A stretch of DNA of 47,073 nucleotides. It comes from JOPF133 sp052144935 (lineage in GTDB: Bacteria > Acidobacteriota > Terriglobia > Bryobacterales > Bryobacteraceae). The notes beneath the pieces are model-generated. The model was not told where the DNA came from, made no database searches, and saw nothing but the letters and a program-made list of their open reading frames with translations. Below are positions 17,738 to 25,145 of the stretch, piece by piece (within the stretch, counting starts at the first letter, position 1; each line of letters starts with the position of its first letter). Where the stretch lies: assembly GCA_052144935.1 (NCBI GenBank), contig JBKQPR010000147.1:1-47073 (forward strand), in the 5' to 3' direction. Position numbers and translations under genes: made by a program.

Positions 17738-18296
17738 GATTCCAACTGTCGATGACGCGCGTGTCCCGCTCGTAGCCGAGCGTGCTCACCGATCCCGCGC
17801 CCAGCGCGAACAGGCGGCCGGCTTCGGGCGGGAGGCCCAGCCAGCGCGCGGTGAGGATTCGCAGCAGGTGGCCGTGCGCGAACAGCGCCACATCGCCATC
17901 GGCCTGAAGGGAGCGGGCCATGACGGCATCGGCGCGAGCCGCCACCTGTCCGATAGTTTCGCCGTTGACCACGCCGGAAGCCCACAGAAACCAGTCGGGA
18001 CGCTGCGCGCGGATTTCGGCTGTGGTATGGCCCTCGTAGTCGCCGTAATCCCACTCGCACAAGTTGGGGTCGATTTGCGCGGCGGCGCCGAAACCCGCCA
18101 GGCGGCAGGTTTCCATGGCGCGCGCGAGCGGACTCGTGAGCACCAGGCGAAATTGGCGGCCAGCCAGGTAGCGGCCCACCGCCACGGCGTTGGCGCGGCC
18201 CGCATCGGTGAGCGGAATGTCCGTGCGGCCGGTGTGCCGGCCGGAAAGGGACCACGCGGTTTCGCCGTGACGGATCAGCCAGAGTTCGCCGGGCAT
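17712..18296 (-). CDS. Histidine phosphatase family protein (phosphoglycerate mutase-like)
   Basis: The start was taken at ATG 18296 (MPGELWLIRHGETAWSLSGR), where homology begins; the frame is open further upstream but that stretch is repeat-derived. 194 residues. It has LIRHGETAWS with the phospho-accepting histidine, the Arg in TSPLARAMET, the Glu in CEWDYGDYEGHT and the second histidine in FAHGHLLR, a complete catalytic pocket. Members dephosphorylate small phosphate esters; the substrate (for example a sugar phosphate or alpha-ribazole phosphate) cannot be read from sequence. Convergent with and overlapping the hypothetical gene 17339..17737 by 26 bases. No good ribosome binding site is evident; an alternative ATG is at 18311. 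Confidence 0.88.
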   Translation of the reverse strand: MPGELWLIRHGETAWSLSGRHTGRTDIPLTDAGRANAVAVGRYLAGRQFRLVLTSPLARAMETCRLAGFGAAAQIDPNLCEWDYGDYEGHTTAEIRAQRPDWFLWASGVVNGETIGQVAARADAVMARSLQADGDVALFAHGHLLRILTARWLGLPPEAGRLFALGAGSVSTLGYERDTRVIDSWNLKPWALPG

Positions 18297-18332
18297 GGGG
18301 TTTTCAAGCATAGCACGGAGGCGACTGGGATT

Positions 18333-18439
18333 TTCACCACGGAGACGCGGAGAAAACGGAGAAAGCACGGAGAAACCTGCGCTCATCTCTTCTTCTTCTC
18401 TCCGCGCTTTCTCCGTTGTCTCCGCGTCTCCGTGGTGAA
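18333..18439. repeat. Large palindromic element, copy B
   Basis: Arms of about 41 bases (outer end TTCACCACGGAGACGCGGAG) with two mismatches. It lies in the gap between the phosphatase start and the end of the envelope-protein gene. Confidence 0.92.
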
Positions 18440-18452
18440 CCTGCTGCAGCCG

Positions 18453-19688
18453 TTAATGCGCCGGCTTCAAACGGAACCGCAGGTAGACGTTGACGCCGAA
18501 CGGGTGTGCTCCGTAATACGGTTGGAGGGCCTCGGGCAGCGTGTAGGCGGTGGCGTTGGCGCCGATGCCGGCCTCGACGCCGGGAATCACGCCGGGCAGA
18601 TCGTGGGTGAAGCCGAGCGTGCAGGCGCCGATGCGGAATACGGCTCCGGAGCTGAGGAGTTCGTCCTTGTCCACCAACTCCCAGCGGCCGGTGAGAAAGT
18701 TGCGGCCGCCCACGGGCAGGACTGTCTCGGCCAAATAGGAGTTGAGGTTGCGGTGCGTGAAGGTGTCGTGGTTGCGTCCCCAGATGAGGCTGGAGGACCA
18801 GCTTTCCCGCCCAGCGGGAGAATGCCCCATGGGCCGCGAATAGTGCAGGGACGCGGTGGCGCGCACCACATCGCCGGGTCCGAGCGCCTCGGGATGGGTG
18901 AGGCGGCCCACGGAGACCTGGGCCATCCAGTTGCTCGACGGGAGCACGGAGAAACGCGTGCTCCAGGAATCCATGGGGCCGTAACCGATGGTCCAGCGAT
19001 TCTCGCCCGGCTCGGCGCCGTGGAAGCCGCTGGCCTCCAGGCGCGCCCACCGCCGCTTGAGCGCGGCGGTCACCACGTCGTAGGCGATGTGCGTGGAATC
19101 CTGCCAGTGATGGCCGAGGGGGGCTTGCGGCAACTCGGACGCGGAGGCGCGATGCGGGAAGGCCACCGGTCCCAGCGCCGGGTCTCCCACAGGAGCGGCG
19201 TAGAGTTCCAGGAAGGTGGCGCCGCCGATCGGCCGCGCATAGGTGAGGGCCAGGCCCATGATGAGGTTGTGCGGATGCTGGCCATCCACGATCGGCTTGC
19301 CGAAAGCGGTCTCGCCGGTTTGAAAAAGCTCCGGGTAGCGGCGGCCGGTGACGGTGGCGGGCTCCAGGCTGAGCATCAATTGAACCATCAGGCTGCCGCG
19401 CCCGAGGGGATGCGTGGCGGCGGCCATGAACCAGCTTGTGGAGTAGAGCTTATCGCCGCCGCGCGGTCCGGACTGTTGGGTATCCAACAGGAAGGCCTGG
19501 CCCATGAACATGAGGCTCCACGAGCCGGCCGGCGGCATGAACATCGGCATGCGCCAGGATTGCGGGTTCATGCTGGTGCCGGAGGCCTGTTGCATGAGCA
19601 GCATGCCCGCCATGTCCATCTGCGCGCGGCAGGGGAGGGCCATGGCGCAGAGCAGCGGGAGTACGAATTGCAAGGAGTTCCGTTGCAC
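18453..19688 (-). CDS. Met-rich envelope (probable outer-membrane) protein, metal-resistance type
   Basis: The frame is open up to 19853, but the likely start is the GTG at 19688, giving a signal peptide (QRNSLQFVLPLLCAMALPCRAQ) of 23 residues and a 411-residue precursor. The codons further upstream are made of palindromic repeat. The mature N-terminus is Met-rich (MDMAGMLLMQQ, WRMPMFMPPAG). It continues with amphipathic strands and aromatic residues (GQHPHNLIMGLALTYARPIG, GFHGAEPGENRWTIGYGPMD) and ends VNVYLRFRLKPAH, like a beta-barrel. Similar proteins, as I recall, occur beside copper or silver efflux genes. The upstream neighbour encodes a Cys/His-rich secreted peptide, consistent with metal handling; the exact function is not known. 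The terminal strand and length argue for an intact gene. Confidence 0.7.
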   Translation of the reverse strand: MQRNSLQFVLPLLCAMALPCRAQMDMAGMLLMQQASGTSMNPQSWRMPMFMPPAGSWSLMFMGQAFLLDTQQSGPRGGDKLYSTSWFMAAATHPLGRGSLMVQLMLSLEPATVTGRRYPELFQTGETAFGKPIVDGQHPHNLIMGLALTYARPIGGATFLELYAAPVGDPALGPVAFPHRASASELPQAPLGHHWQDSTHIAYDVVTAALKRRWARLEASGFHGAEPGENRWTIGYGPMDSWSTRFSVLPSSNWMAQVSVGRLTHPEALGPGDVVRATASLHYSRPMGHSPAGRESWSSSLIWGRNHDTFTHRNLNSYLAETVLPVGGRNFLTGRWELVDKDELLSSGAVFRIGACTLGFTHDLPGVIPGVEAGIGANATAYTLPEALQPYYGAHPFGVNVYLRFRLKPAH

Positions 19689-19760
19689 CGCGGAGGCGCG
19701 GAGGGAACGGAGCAAGCGCGGAGAAAGGCAAGAAGAAAGTTGCATCTCCGCGGTGCGCAC
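19683..19760. repeat. Large palindromic element, degenerate copy C, overlapping a gene start
   Basis: The left part resembles the outer arm (GCACCGCGGAGGCGCGGAG) and the right arm is shortened (CATCTCCGCGGTGC). The GTG proposed as the start of the envelope protein (19688) is inside this repeat. Confidence 0.75.
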
Positions 19761-19848
19761 GTTCCGGCCGATGGCGCAGAGCGGCAGCAGTAAGTGAGGA
19801 CGCATCGGAGTAAGCCTTCCCAGTACGAGTTGCGGGGCAACGGGCCAA

Positions 19849-19950
19849 TTCACCGCGGAGACGCGGAGGGCACGGAGGAAGCGCGGAGAATGGCAAGAGG
19901 AGAATTGTCTTCTCCGCGCCTCCTCCGTTCTCTCCGCGTCTCCACGGTGA
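19849..19950. repeat. Large palindromic element, copy D
   Basis: Imperfect inverted arms, outer end TTCACCGCGGAGACGCGGAG, in the gap between the Cys/His-rich peptide gene and the envelope-protein gene. Confidence 0.88.
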
Positions 19951-19962
19951 GTGAGGACCTCG

Positions 19963-20265
19963 CTAGATTTTCAGGACGGCGGATGAGGGAAGGTTACCCG
20001 GTGGGGGCGGGCCGCTGACCGCCGGAACGCCCGTGAGCGCGGGCTTCAGCGAGATTGGCCGGGCACCCACGGCGATCGGCGCTGCGGCCGGCCACTGTGG
20101 CAGGGAAACCGGAAGCCGGCTGACCAGCACGGCCGCGGTGAAGAGAGGCTGCTCGTGACCGCAGGAATGGCAGCAAGGGTGATGGCATACGGTTACACAC
20201 TCGGCATTGAGGGCTGCAAAAACGGCCAACAGCAGAATAGCTACCCGAGTGCGCACCGCCAGCAT
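19963..20265 (-). CDS. Small secreted Cys/His-rich protein
   Basis: 100 residues. The N-terminal signal segment is AILLLAVFAALNAECV, followed directly by a dense metal-ligand cluster CVTVCHHPCCHSCGHEQP. The rest is Pro/Ala/Val-rich with no ordered motif. The cluster, with five Cys and three His within about 13 residues, suggests binding of copper, zinc or similar, or a disulfide-bonded plug. It lies upstream of the Met-rich envelope gene on the same strand, separated by a palindromic repeat, and the two may be cotranscribed. I do not recognise a named family; a metal-responsive role is inference. No strong ribosome binding site is visible at ATG 20265. Confidence 0.6.
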   Translation of the reverse strand: MLAVRTRVAILLLAVFAALNAECVTVCHHPCCHSCGHEQPLFTAAVLVSRLPVSLPQWPAAAPIAVGARPISLKPALTGVPAVSGPPPPGNLPSSAVLKI

Positions 20266-20290
20266 CTATCCGAATGCTAGCACAGGACTG

Positions 20291-22177
20291 CTACTGGCGG
20301 GCGCGGGTTTGCGGACGATCGGGCGTGGCGATTCCCTTCCAGGCGTCGAGAGCCTCTTCGCGCGCCGGAGTGGCTGCTGCGCCCAGATCGTTGGCGGTCA
20401 TGCTGACGGCAGCCTTCATCCCCGGCGCCATCGACAGGAAGACGCCCGTGCCGGGCCACGCCACGCTGTTGCGGAACGAAACGCCCTGCGAGTGGTCCAG
20501 GCGCACGACCGGCGTGTCCGCCTTGGGGACACGGGTCTGCACGCCATCCAGATCCAGTTGTGTGGAGTCGCGAATCAGAAAGGGAATGCCGCTCTCCGGG
20601 TTGATGCGCACGTTGTGCAATTCCAGGCCCTTGGTGTTGAAGGCGCGCAGGCCCTCGCGCGCGTTGGCGATGACGTCGCTGAGGCGCAGGCCCTCCACCG
20701 GCATCTCCGGCAGGCCTTCGATGCTGACCGCGGTGCGGCAGCGGTTGATGGTGACGTTGGAGATGGCGATGTTGCGGAAGATGGGAGTGCGGACGGAGAC
20801 CGGCTCATCGGGAGCGCGGGTGTAGTAGTTGGTCACTTCGATGGCCGGGTCGGGCGTGTCTTCGATCACCCAGTTGTCGAAGCGGATGTTTTCCATGAGG
20901 CCGCCGCGCCCGCGCGTGCTCTTGATGCGGATGCCGCGGTCGGTGCCCTGCGCCACGATGTTGCTGGCGGTGACGTTGCGGATGCCGCCGGAGGTCTCGC
21001 TGCCCAGCACCACGGCGCCGTGGCCGCGATGGATGGTGCAGTTGGCGATGGCCACGTCTTCAGTGGGCCGGTTGACGCGCAGGCCGTCGGCGTCCTTGCC
21101 GGATTTCAGGCAGATGGCGTCGTCGCCGGTGTCGAAATAGGAATCCGAAATGCGCACGTGGCGGCAGGAATCGATGTCCACGCCATCGGTATTGGCGCCC
21201 GGATAGCTCTCCACAACCACGTTGTGGATCACCACGTTTTCGCAATACAGCATGTGCAGCACCCACATGGGCGAGCCCATGATGTGGATGCCCTCGATGA
21301 GGATGTTCCTGCTCTCCACGGGGCGGATGAAATCGGCGCGCAGCGACAGGGCGGCCTTCTGGCGTTGCTCCTCAGTGGCCGCTTCATGGCGCTCCAGCTT
21401 GCCCAGCAGGTCGGTCCAGGAGGCGCGGTATTCCGGCGCTCCCATCAGGGTTCGCCATTCGGCGTTGATGGCCATGATAGTGCCGCGCCCGGTGATGGCG
21501 ACGTTCTCCAGACCATGCCCGCCGATCATGGCCGCGGGCGCCTGCGTTTCCACGCCCTCGAAACGGCTGGCCACCATGGGATACTCTTCGCGATTGGCGG
21601 CGAAGTGGATGACCGCGCCGCTGTCGATGTGCAGGGTCAGATTGCTGACCAGCTCGATCGAGCCGGAAATGTAATTGCCCGCCGGCACGAAGACGGTTCC
21701 GCCGCCGGCTCTGGCGCAGGCCTGGATGGCGGCGCGAAAGGCGGCGGTGGACGAGGCCGAGCCATCGCGTTTGGCGCCGTAATCGAGGACGTTGAAGAAG
21801 GCGGGAGTGGGCGCGGTTTGCGCGGCTAGGGACAGCGCAAGCGTAAGGAGAAGAGCGCCGAGACGAGTCTCGGCGGACCCAGTGGGTGCCCCGGTTGGGA
21901 GTCCAATGCCACTTGCTCTGCCCGCAACAGCATTCTGCATTAATTGTGGGGCGGGCAGTCCTGGGGTTCCCTCTGGGCCCAGCCGCCTTTCAGGCGGCCC
22001 TTTCGGACCCCGCGCGAGTCTGCGCACCGTGCGAGAGCCGCCTGAAAGGCGGCGGCAGCCAGGATTGGCGCCAGGATTGGCTGTTCCACGACTTGTGCCG
22101 AGAGGCCGCCAGGCCCAAAGTAAAGGGCATTGGGAAGAGAGTCTGCGCCACGCTTTCAGTTTCATGGTGATCCTCAT
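20291..22177 (-). CDS. GH28 polygalacturonase with a MITE-like insertion in its N-terminus
   Basis: Glycoside hydrolase family 28, cleaving alpha-1,4-galacturonide bonds of pectin. All four family motifs are present: NTDGVDID, DTGDDAICLKSG, GHGAVVLGSE and RGIRIKST, within a right-handed beta-helix starting FFNVLDYGAKRDG. The start was taken as ATG 22177, which overlaps the pectin methylesterase stop (ATGA); ATG 22165 is an alternative. The short basic head MKLKAWR and the hydrophobic core LGALLLTLALSLAAQ of the signal peptide are separated by about 90 residues encoded by a MITE-like element (21903..22134) and adjoining repeat. The frame stays open through it. Export is therefore doubtful unless a later start is used. 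The catalytic part is otherwise intact; 628 residues as annotated. Confidence 0.88.
   Translation of the reverse strand: MRITMKLKAWRRLSSQCPLLWAWRPLGTSRGTANPGANPGCRRLSGGSRTVRRLARGPKGPPERRLGPEGTPGLPAPQLMQNAVAGRASGIGLPTGAPTGSAETRLGALLLTLALSLAAQTAPTPAFFNVLDYGAKRDGSASSTAAFRAAIQACARAGGGTVFVPAGNYISGSIELVSNLTLHIDSGAVIHFAANREEYPMVASRFEGVETQAPAAMIGGHGLENVAITGRGTIMAINAEWRTLMGAPEYRASWTDLLGKLERHEAATEEQRQKAALSLRADFIRPVESRNILIEGIHIMGSPMWVLHMLYCENVVIHNVVVESYPGANTDGVDIDSCRHVRISDSYFDTGDDAICLKSGKDADGLRVNRPTEDVAIANCTIHRGHGAVVLGSETSGGIRNVTASNIVAQGTDRGIRIKSTRGRGGLMENIRFDNWVIEDTPDPAIEVTNYYTRAPDEPVSVRTPIFRNIAISNVTINRCRTAVSIEGLPEMPVEGLRLSDVIANAREGLRAFNTKGLELHNVRINPESGIPFLIRDSTQLDLDGVQTRVPKADTPVVRLDHSQGVSFRNSVAWPGTGVFLSMAPGMKAAVSMTANDLGAAATPAREEALDAWKGIATPDRPQTRARQ
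21903..22134 (-). mobile_element. MITE-like element, copy 2, inside the GH28 gene
   Basis: Diverged, inverted copy of 7456..7706. Shared marks are the ends (CCAATGCC... and ...GGCATTGGG), CACAATTAATGCAGAATGCT, CAGCCAATCCTGG on the minus strand, the GGGGTTCCCTCTGGGCCC motif (21963..21981), and two GCCGCC-TTTCA-GGCGGC palindromes (21982..21998 and 22037..22053). It lies in the signal-peptide coding region without closing the frame. Confidence 0.75.
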
Positions 22178-22575
22178 TTCACGGTTGGGTCCCAATGGTC
22201 ATTTTCCTCCAGGACGCGCCGGGGTTCATAGCGGGCCGCCTCGGCAGCGGTCAATTGTTTGCCGTGCGGGTCGCGCTCGGTGGGGTGAGCGCCGGGACCC
22301 GGTGGAATTGTACTCGGCGTAAAATGCCGTTTCCAGCGACTTGGTTTCGCCGGGATGCCACTCGCGCCATCCGGCCGGTTCGATGTGGCTGCCCATCTCG
22401 GTATTCAGATACACCACCGCCGCATACGGAGGCCATGGGCGACCCAGCCAGACGTGCTCGACTCCGGGCGCCGCGGTGAGCTTCGAGCGGTCGATCACGT
22501 AGATGCTGTCCTCGCCTGCGGCATTTTTACTTTGCGCGGCAATTGCGAACCATCGAACACCTTGGCTTCATGGGC
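22174..22575 (-). pseudogene. Pectin methylesterase (CE8), C-terminal fragment with frameshift
   Basis: The translation reads FAIAAQSKNAAGEDSIYV, then IDRSKLTAAPGVEHVWLGRP with W next, YLNTEMGSHIEPAGWREW and FYAEYNSTG: the C-terminal third of a pectin methylesterase, including the LGRPW motif with its catalytic arginine. After YNSTG the frame is lost by one extra G (ACCGGGTCC); in the shifted frame it continues GPGAHPTERDPHGKQLTAAE to DPTVK and a TGA that overlaps the GH28 start. The N-terminal two thirds, with the catalytic aspartates, are gone; the upstream end abuts a broken GH28 at about 22570. The enzyme would have demethylated pectin for the neighbouring polygalacturonases. Confidence 0.85.
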
Positions 22576-23101
22576 GAGATCCCACCACGTGACCTTCTGG
22601 CCCAGCAGTTGGGCGCCGCCGCGGCCATCGATATAGCCTTCGCCCATGATGCCGGCTCCGGGCGCGTTTTCGGCGGTGAGGAAGGGCTTGCATCCGGCCC
22701 CGCGCGCAGCCGAAACCGATGCCGCAACTGCCCGGCTGGACATCGTAATCGCGCGGGTTGCGGGAGGCGAACAAGGCGGCGCCGCCTTGCACCAAGAGCG
22801 TAACCCCCGCCCTAAAATGCAGCGGACCCGAGAGAAAAATGTTGTGCGCGCCTGAGGCCGCCAGAACCACTGCGCCACCCGCGCCGCAGCGGTCGATAGC
22901 CGCTTGGATGAGCGCGCTCGCGGGATTTTTCTCGGCGGATTCGGGGAGGACGCCGTTGGGGGCGGTGAAGGGCGCGGCCAGCGTGACGCAGGGCTGGGGG
23001 TAGGTGGGCTCGGTGACGGTGCGGGCGTCCTGGGCGTGGAGGGCGGAGAGGCCGAGCGGGATCACCAGGGCAAGCGCGAGGCGATTCGTGGAAAAGGACA
23101 T
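22570..23101 (-). pseudogene. GH28 polygalacturonase, N-terminal fragment with frameshift
   Basis: The start ATG 23101 gives a signal peptide (NRLALALVIPLGLSALHAQ), then PFTAPNGVLPESAEKNPASA and GPLHFRAGVTLLVQGGAALF, a normal GH28 N-terminus. Near 22725 homology passes to a second frame: GCKPFLTAENAPGAGIMGEG, YIDGRGGAQLLGQKVTWWDL. It ends at about 22575, before any catalytic motif, where pectin methylesterase sequence begins. The gene has thus lost its catalytic core by a deletion that joined it to the methylesterase tail, and it also has a frameshift. It is the first member of a former GH28-CE8-GH28 operon. Confidence 0.85.
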
Positions 23102-23314
23102 TTGATACCGCTCATCGATCGACTGATCCTGCAGCAACTCCCGTGCCCCACCCCGAACAACTGGTGCTGCTTTCCCGCCCGCGGCCGGCACCAGATCTGG
23201 AGTGCACCTGCTCCGACGCTACGGCCGGAGCGACGAGCCGCGCCTCGGTGTAATCATTGCCGGAACACGGGGCCTAGGGTAAGCCGCCCCAAATTCTGTC
23301 TCCAGACTCCTGCC
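23102..23314. other. Intergenic between broken GH28 and methyltransferase gene
   Basis: About 210 bases; no gene, no clear promoter or terminator recognised. Confidence 0.3.
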
Positions 23315-24145
23315 TTACAGAAACACCACGTCCTCCGTAAACAAATTCCAGCCTCCGCACAGCGGACACCGGTAGGGCTGAAACCAGCGCGGAAACCGCG
23401 GGACTGCGCCCGTGGCTTTCAAGAACGCCTGGGCGTGGCCCGATCCGCAGCGCACGCACACGTTGATCCAGGCTTCGGGGCGGGCCGCCAATGGCTCGCC
23501 GCCGAAGTAGAAGGCCCACCCATATCGGCTCCAGCGGGTGCCGTGACCGAGGTCCCATTGGCGCAGCAGCCAGGTGAATACTGCGAGAAAATGCTCGCTG
23601 CCGAAGCCAAACAGCGCGATTTTTCGCGGCGGCCGGGTTTTAAAATTATGGCGGTTCAGGAAGGAAAGTGAACTGAACAGCACTTTGGTACCGCGATGCT
23701 TTACCCCTGCCAGGCGCTCTACCAGCCCGGTGACTTGTTCAGGCCCGCGGAACGGGTTTACGTGTCCTCCACCGCGCGCCAGCCATCGGTAGATGCGGTC
23801 GGTTAGCGTCGAGACATCCGGAACCGAGATGAATAAATGGCCCTCCTGGCGCAATACCCGTCCCATCTCGCGGACCGTGTCTTCGAGTAGGGCGAAATGC
23901 TCCAGGCTATGGTTGGCGATAATCAGGTCGAAGCATCCGGAGGCGAAGGGCATGCGGGCGGCATCGCCCGCCACGTATGCCTCCGCGCCGGGCCCAGAGG
24001 GCGCCCCGGCGGGCACCCCGGCGGGCGGCTCCAGATCGAGCCGCACCACCAGGATATCCCGCCTGGCGGTCGAGAAACTGCCCGCCGCCGCGCCGAGGTC
24101 GAGCACTCGGGCGCCGGCCGCTAAACGTGCGATAAGTTCCAGCAT
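23315..24145 (-). CDS. Class I SAM-dependent methyltransferase with C-terminal zinc ribbon
   Basis: 276 residues. The SAM-binding start is VLDLGAAAGSFS, followed by VVRLDLEPPAG, AGDAARMPFASGCFDLIIAN, SLEHF and a HLFISVPD strand, the usual Rossmann methyltransferase order. The C-terminal region has two Cys pairs (CVRCGSGH and CPLCGGWN), forming a probable zinc ribbon. The substrate is unknown. The linker AGVPAGAPSGPGAEA, right after the second strand, is encoded by the 19-bp palindromic motif (23989..24007) and an adjoining GC-rich repeat, in a place where relatives have a short loop. The protein begins close to the first motif, so a few N-terminal residues may be missing or another start used. 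Confidence 0.82.
   Translation of the reverse strand: MLELIARLAAGARVLDLGAAAGSFSTARRDILVVRLDLEPPAGVPAGAPSGPGAEAYVAGDAARMPFASGCFDLIIANHSLEHFALLEDTVREMGRVLRQEGHLFISVPDVSTLTDRIYRWLARGGGHVNPFRGPEQVTGLVERLAGVKHRGTKVLFSSLSFLNRHNFKTRPPRKIALFGFGSEHFLAVFTWLLRQWDLGHGTRWSRYGWAFYFGGEPLAARPEAWINVCVRCGSGHAQAFLKATGAVPRFPRWFQPYRCPLCGGWNLFTEDVVFL
23989..24007 (-). repeat. 19-bp palindromic motif in frame inside the methyltransferase gene
   Basis: Minus strand GGGGCGCCCTCTGGGCCCG, read as GAPSGPG. Confidence 0.85.
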
Positions 24146-24201
24146 GCCTGTAGCTCAACAGAATACACTGAAAGGAAGAGCCTGCCGTGTTCGGCCGGGT
24201 C

Positions 24202-24522
24202 ATGCTTGTCCGCCCATTGGCTTTCTTGTTGGCATGGACCACGGTTTCCGCGCAGGATCGCGGGTCACTTGCACCGCAGGAACCGCCCCCCGACAACATC
24301 ATCCGCATCAACGTCAACCTGGTGCAAATCGATGCCGTGGTGACCGGTTCCCAGGGCCAGCCGCTTACCCGACTGATGGAAGGCGGCAGCATGAAACTGG
24401 GAACCGGTCCAGCTCCGGACGGCGTTCGGCGCCGGGCGGCGGTCCGGCGGGACCCGCGGTCACGGCGCGACAGCACGACCTCGAACCCAAGTCCGATCAA
24501 GAATCGCGCGTATAGTGGGTAG
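24202..24522 (+). pseudogene. Truncated acidobacterial VWFA-related protein
   Basis: Begins with a signal peptide (MLVRPLAFLLAWTTVSAQ) and continues PDNIIRINVNLVQIDAVVTG then SQGQPL, the characteristic opening of the acidobacterial VWFA-related family (TIGR03436 type), in which the VWA domain follows. After about residue 60 the sequence turns into low-complexity, Arg-rich translation with no VWA motif and stops at 24522. The remaining two thirds are absent. A GTG at 24187 is an alternative start. A remnant of a secreted protein, truncated by the same rearrangement that left recombinase fragments behind it. Confidence 0.7.
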
Positions 24523-24542
24523 AGTTCGTAGGGGGTGCGCGA
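24459..24542 (-). pseudogene. Possible fragment of an acyl-CoA dehydratase activase-like protein
   Basis: An isolated coherent stretch (RTPYELYPLYARFLIGLGFE, VVLSRRD) resembles the start of a DUF2229-type domain (GIPR..YELYPF...LGFEVVLS). It has no flanking domain. Very tentative. Confidence 0.25.
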
Positions 24543-24599
24543 CTTGACCGGCCTTATGCCGAGTTCCGGATTATGCCGAGTCCTGCGGGTGAACGGCAG

Positions 24600-24690
24600 T
24601 GGGGCGGCCACCGAATCGTTGCGATACCAGCGCAGCACAGTCTCGACCGCAAATCGGTGTCGAAAATCGTGCAGGCGCGGGCCACGGCTG
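24600..24690 (-). pseudogene. Tyrosine recombinase fragment
   Basis: The stretch RGPRLHDFRHRFAVETVLRW matches the catalytic box II of phage integrase/Xer-type recombinases (HxLRHxFA), with the R of the HxxR pair present. No tyrosine or flanking domains are visible. A decayed remnant of a mobile element. Confidence 0.6.
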
Positions 24691-24792
24691 GCATCTACAG
24701 CACGCAATCCAATCTGTCGGGATGAGGCCGCAGGCAGACTGGCGCTTGCATTCAATGGAATCGAGTATGCGCACCCTGGCTCGCGTCGGGCG

Positions 24793-24812
24793 GGGGCTGC
24801 CCTCTGGGCCCG
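24793..24812 (+). repeat. 19-bp palindromic motif, variant
   Basis: GGGGCTGCCCTCTGGGCCCG, one inserted base relative to consensus, in non-coding remnant sequence. Confidence 0.8.
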
Positions 24813-24975
24813 CCGTCTGGACGAGCCCCGTGGCGGCCAAGGCAACTTCGCCCAACACCGGCTGGCTGGCCACGGCATCCTTGCCAGGGATCGGCCATCT
24901 GAAAGCCGGCCAAAAACGGATACTGAAGTGCCCGTCTTCAGACCGTAAATTATTGATTCTTGGCTATTCTTGGTT

Positions 24976-25006
24976 AGAAAACCGGTACCCTGGTATCGGT
25001 TTTCCG
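24976..25006 (-). terminator. Hairpin downstream of the pyrophosphatase gene
   Basis: GAAAACCGGTACC / GGTATCGGTTTTC, a 13-base stem with one mismatch and a 3-base loop. Reading in the hppA direction, the 3' arm ends in TTTTC. Placed 140 bases after the hppA stop, it could terminate that transcript. Confidence 0.45.
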
Positions 25007-25086
25007 CCGGTGCTTTGCATCGGTGGGCCCATGCTTTGTCCCACAGGTGGTCTCCGAATGGCCAATCTCCAAAGCCGGCCGCAGCC

Positions 25087-25122
25087 GGGGTGCCCTCTGG
25101 GCCGGGGTGCCCTCTGGGCCCG
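25087..25122 (+). repeat. Tandem pair of the 19-bp palindromic motif
   Basis: GGGGTGCCCTCTGGGCC (25087..25103) directly followed by GGGGTGCCCTCTGGGCCCG (25104..25122), 24 bases from the hppA stop. This is the only tandem arrangement in the window. Confidence 0.9.
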
Positions 25123-25145
25123 GCTGCCCCACGGGTTCCGCCGCC

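Noticed and set aside
20207..21829. 540-codon open frame antisense to the GH28 gene
   Set aside because: Low-information His/Asp/Val-rich translation; the GH28 frame has all catalytic motifs.
23907..24878. A single 323-codon gene on the minus strand upstream of the methyltransferase
   Set aside because: It joins unrelated scraps (integrase box, dehydratase-like segment) and runs antisense-frame through the methyltransferase start; not one protein.
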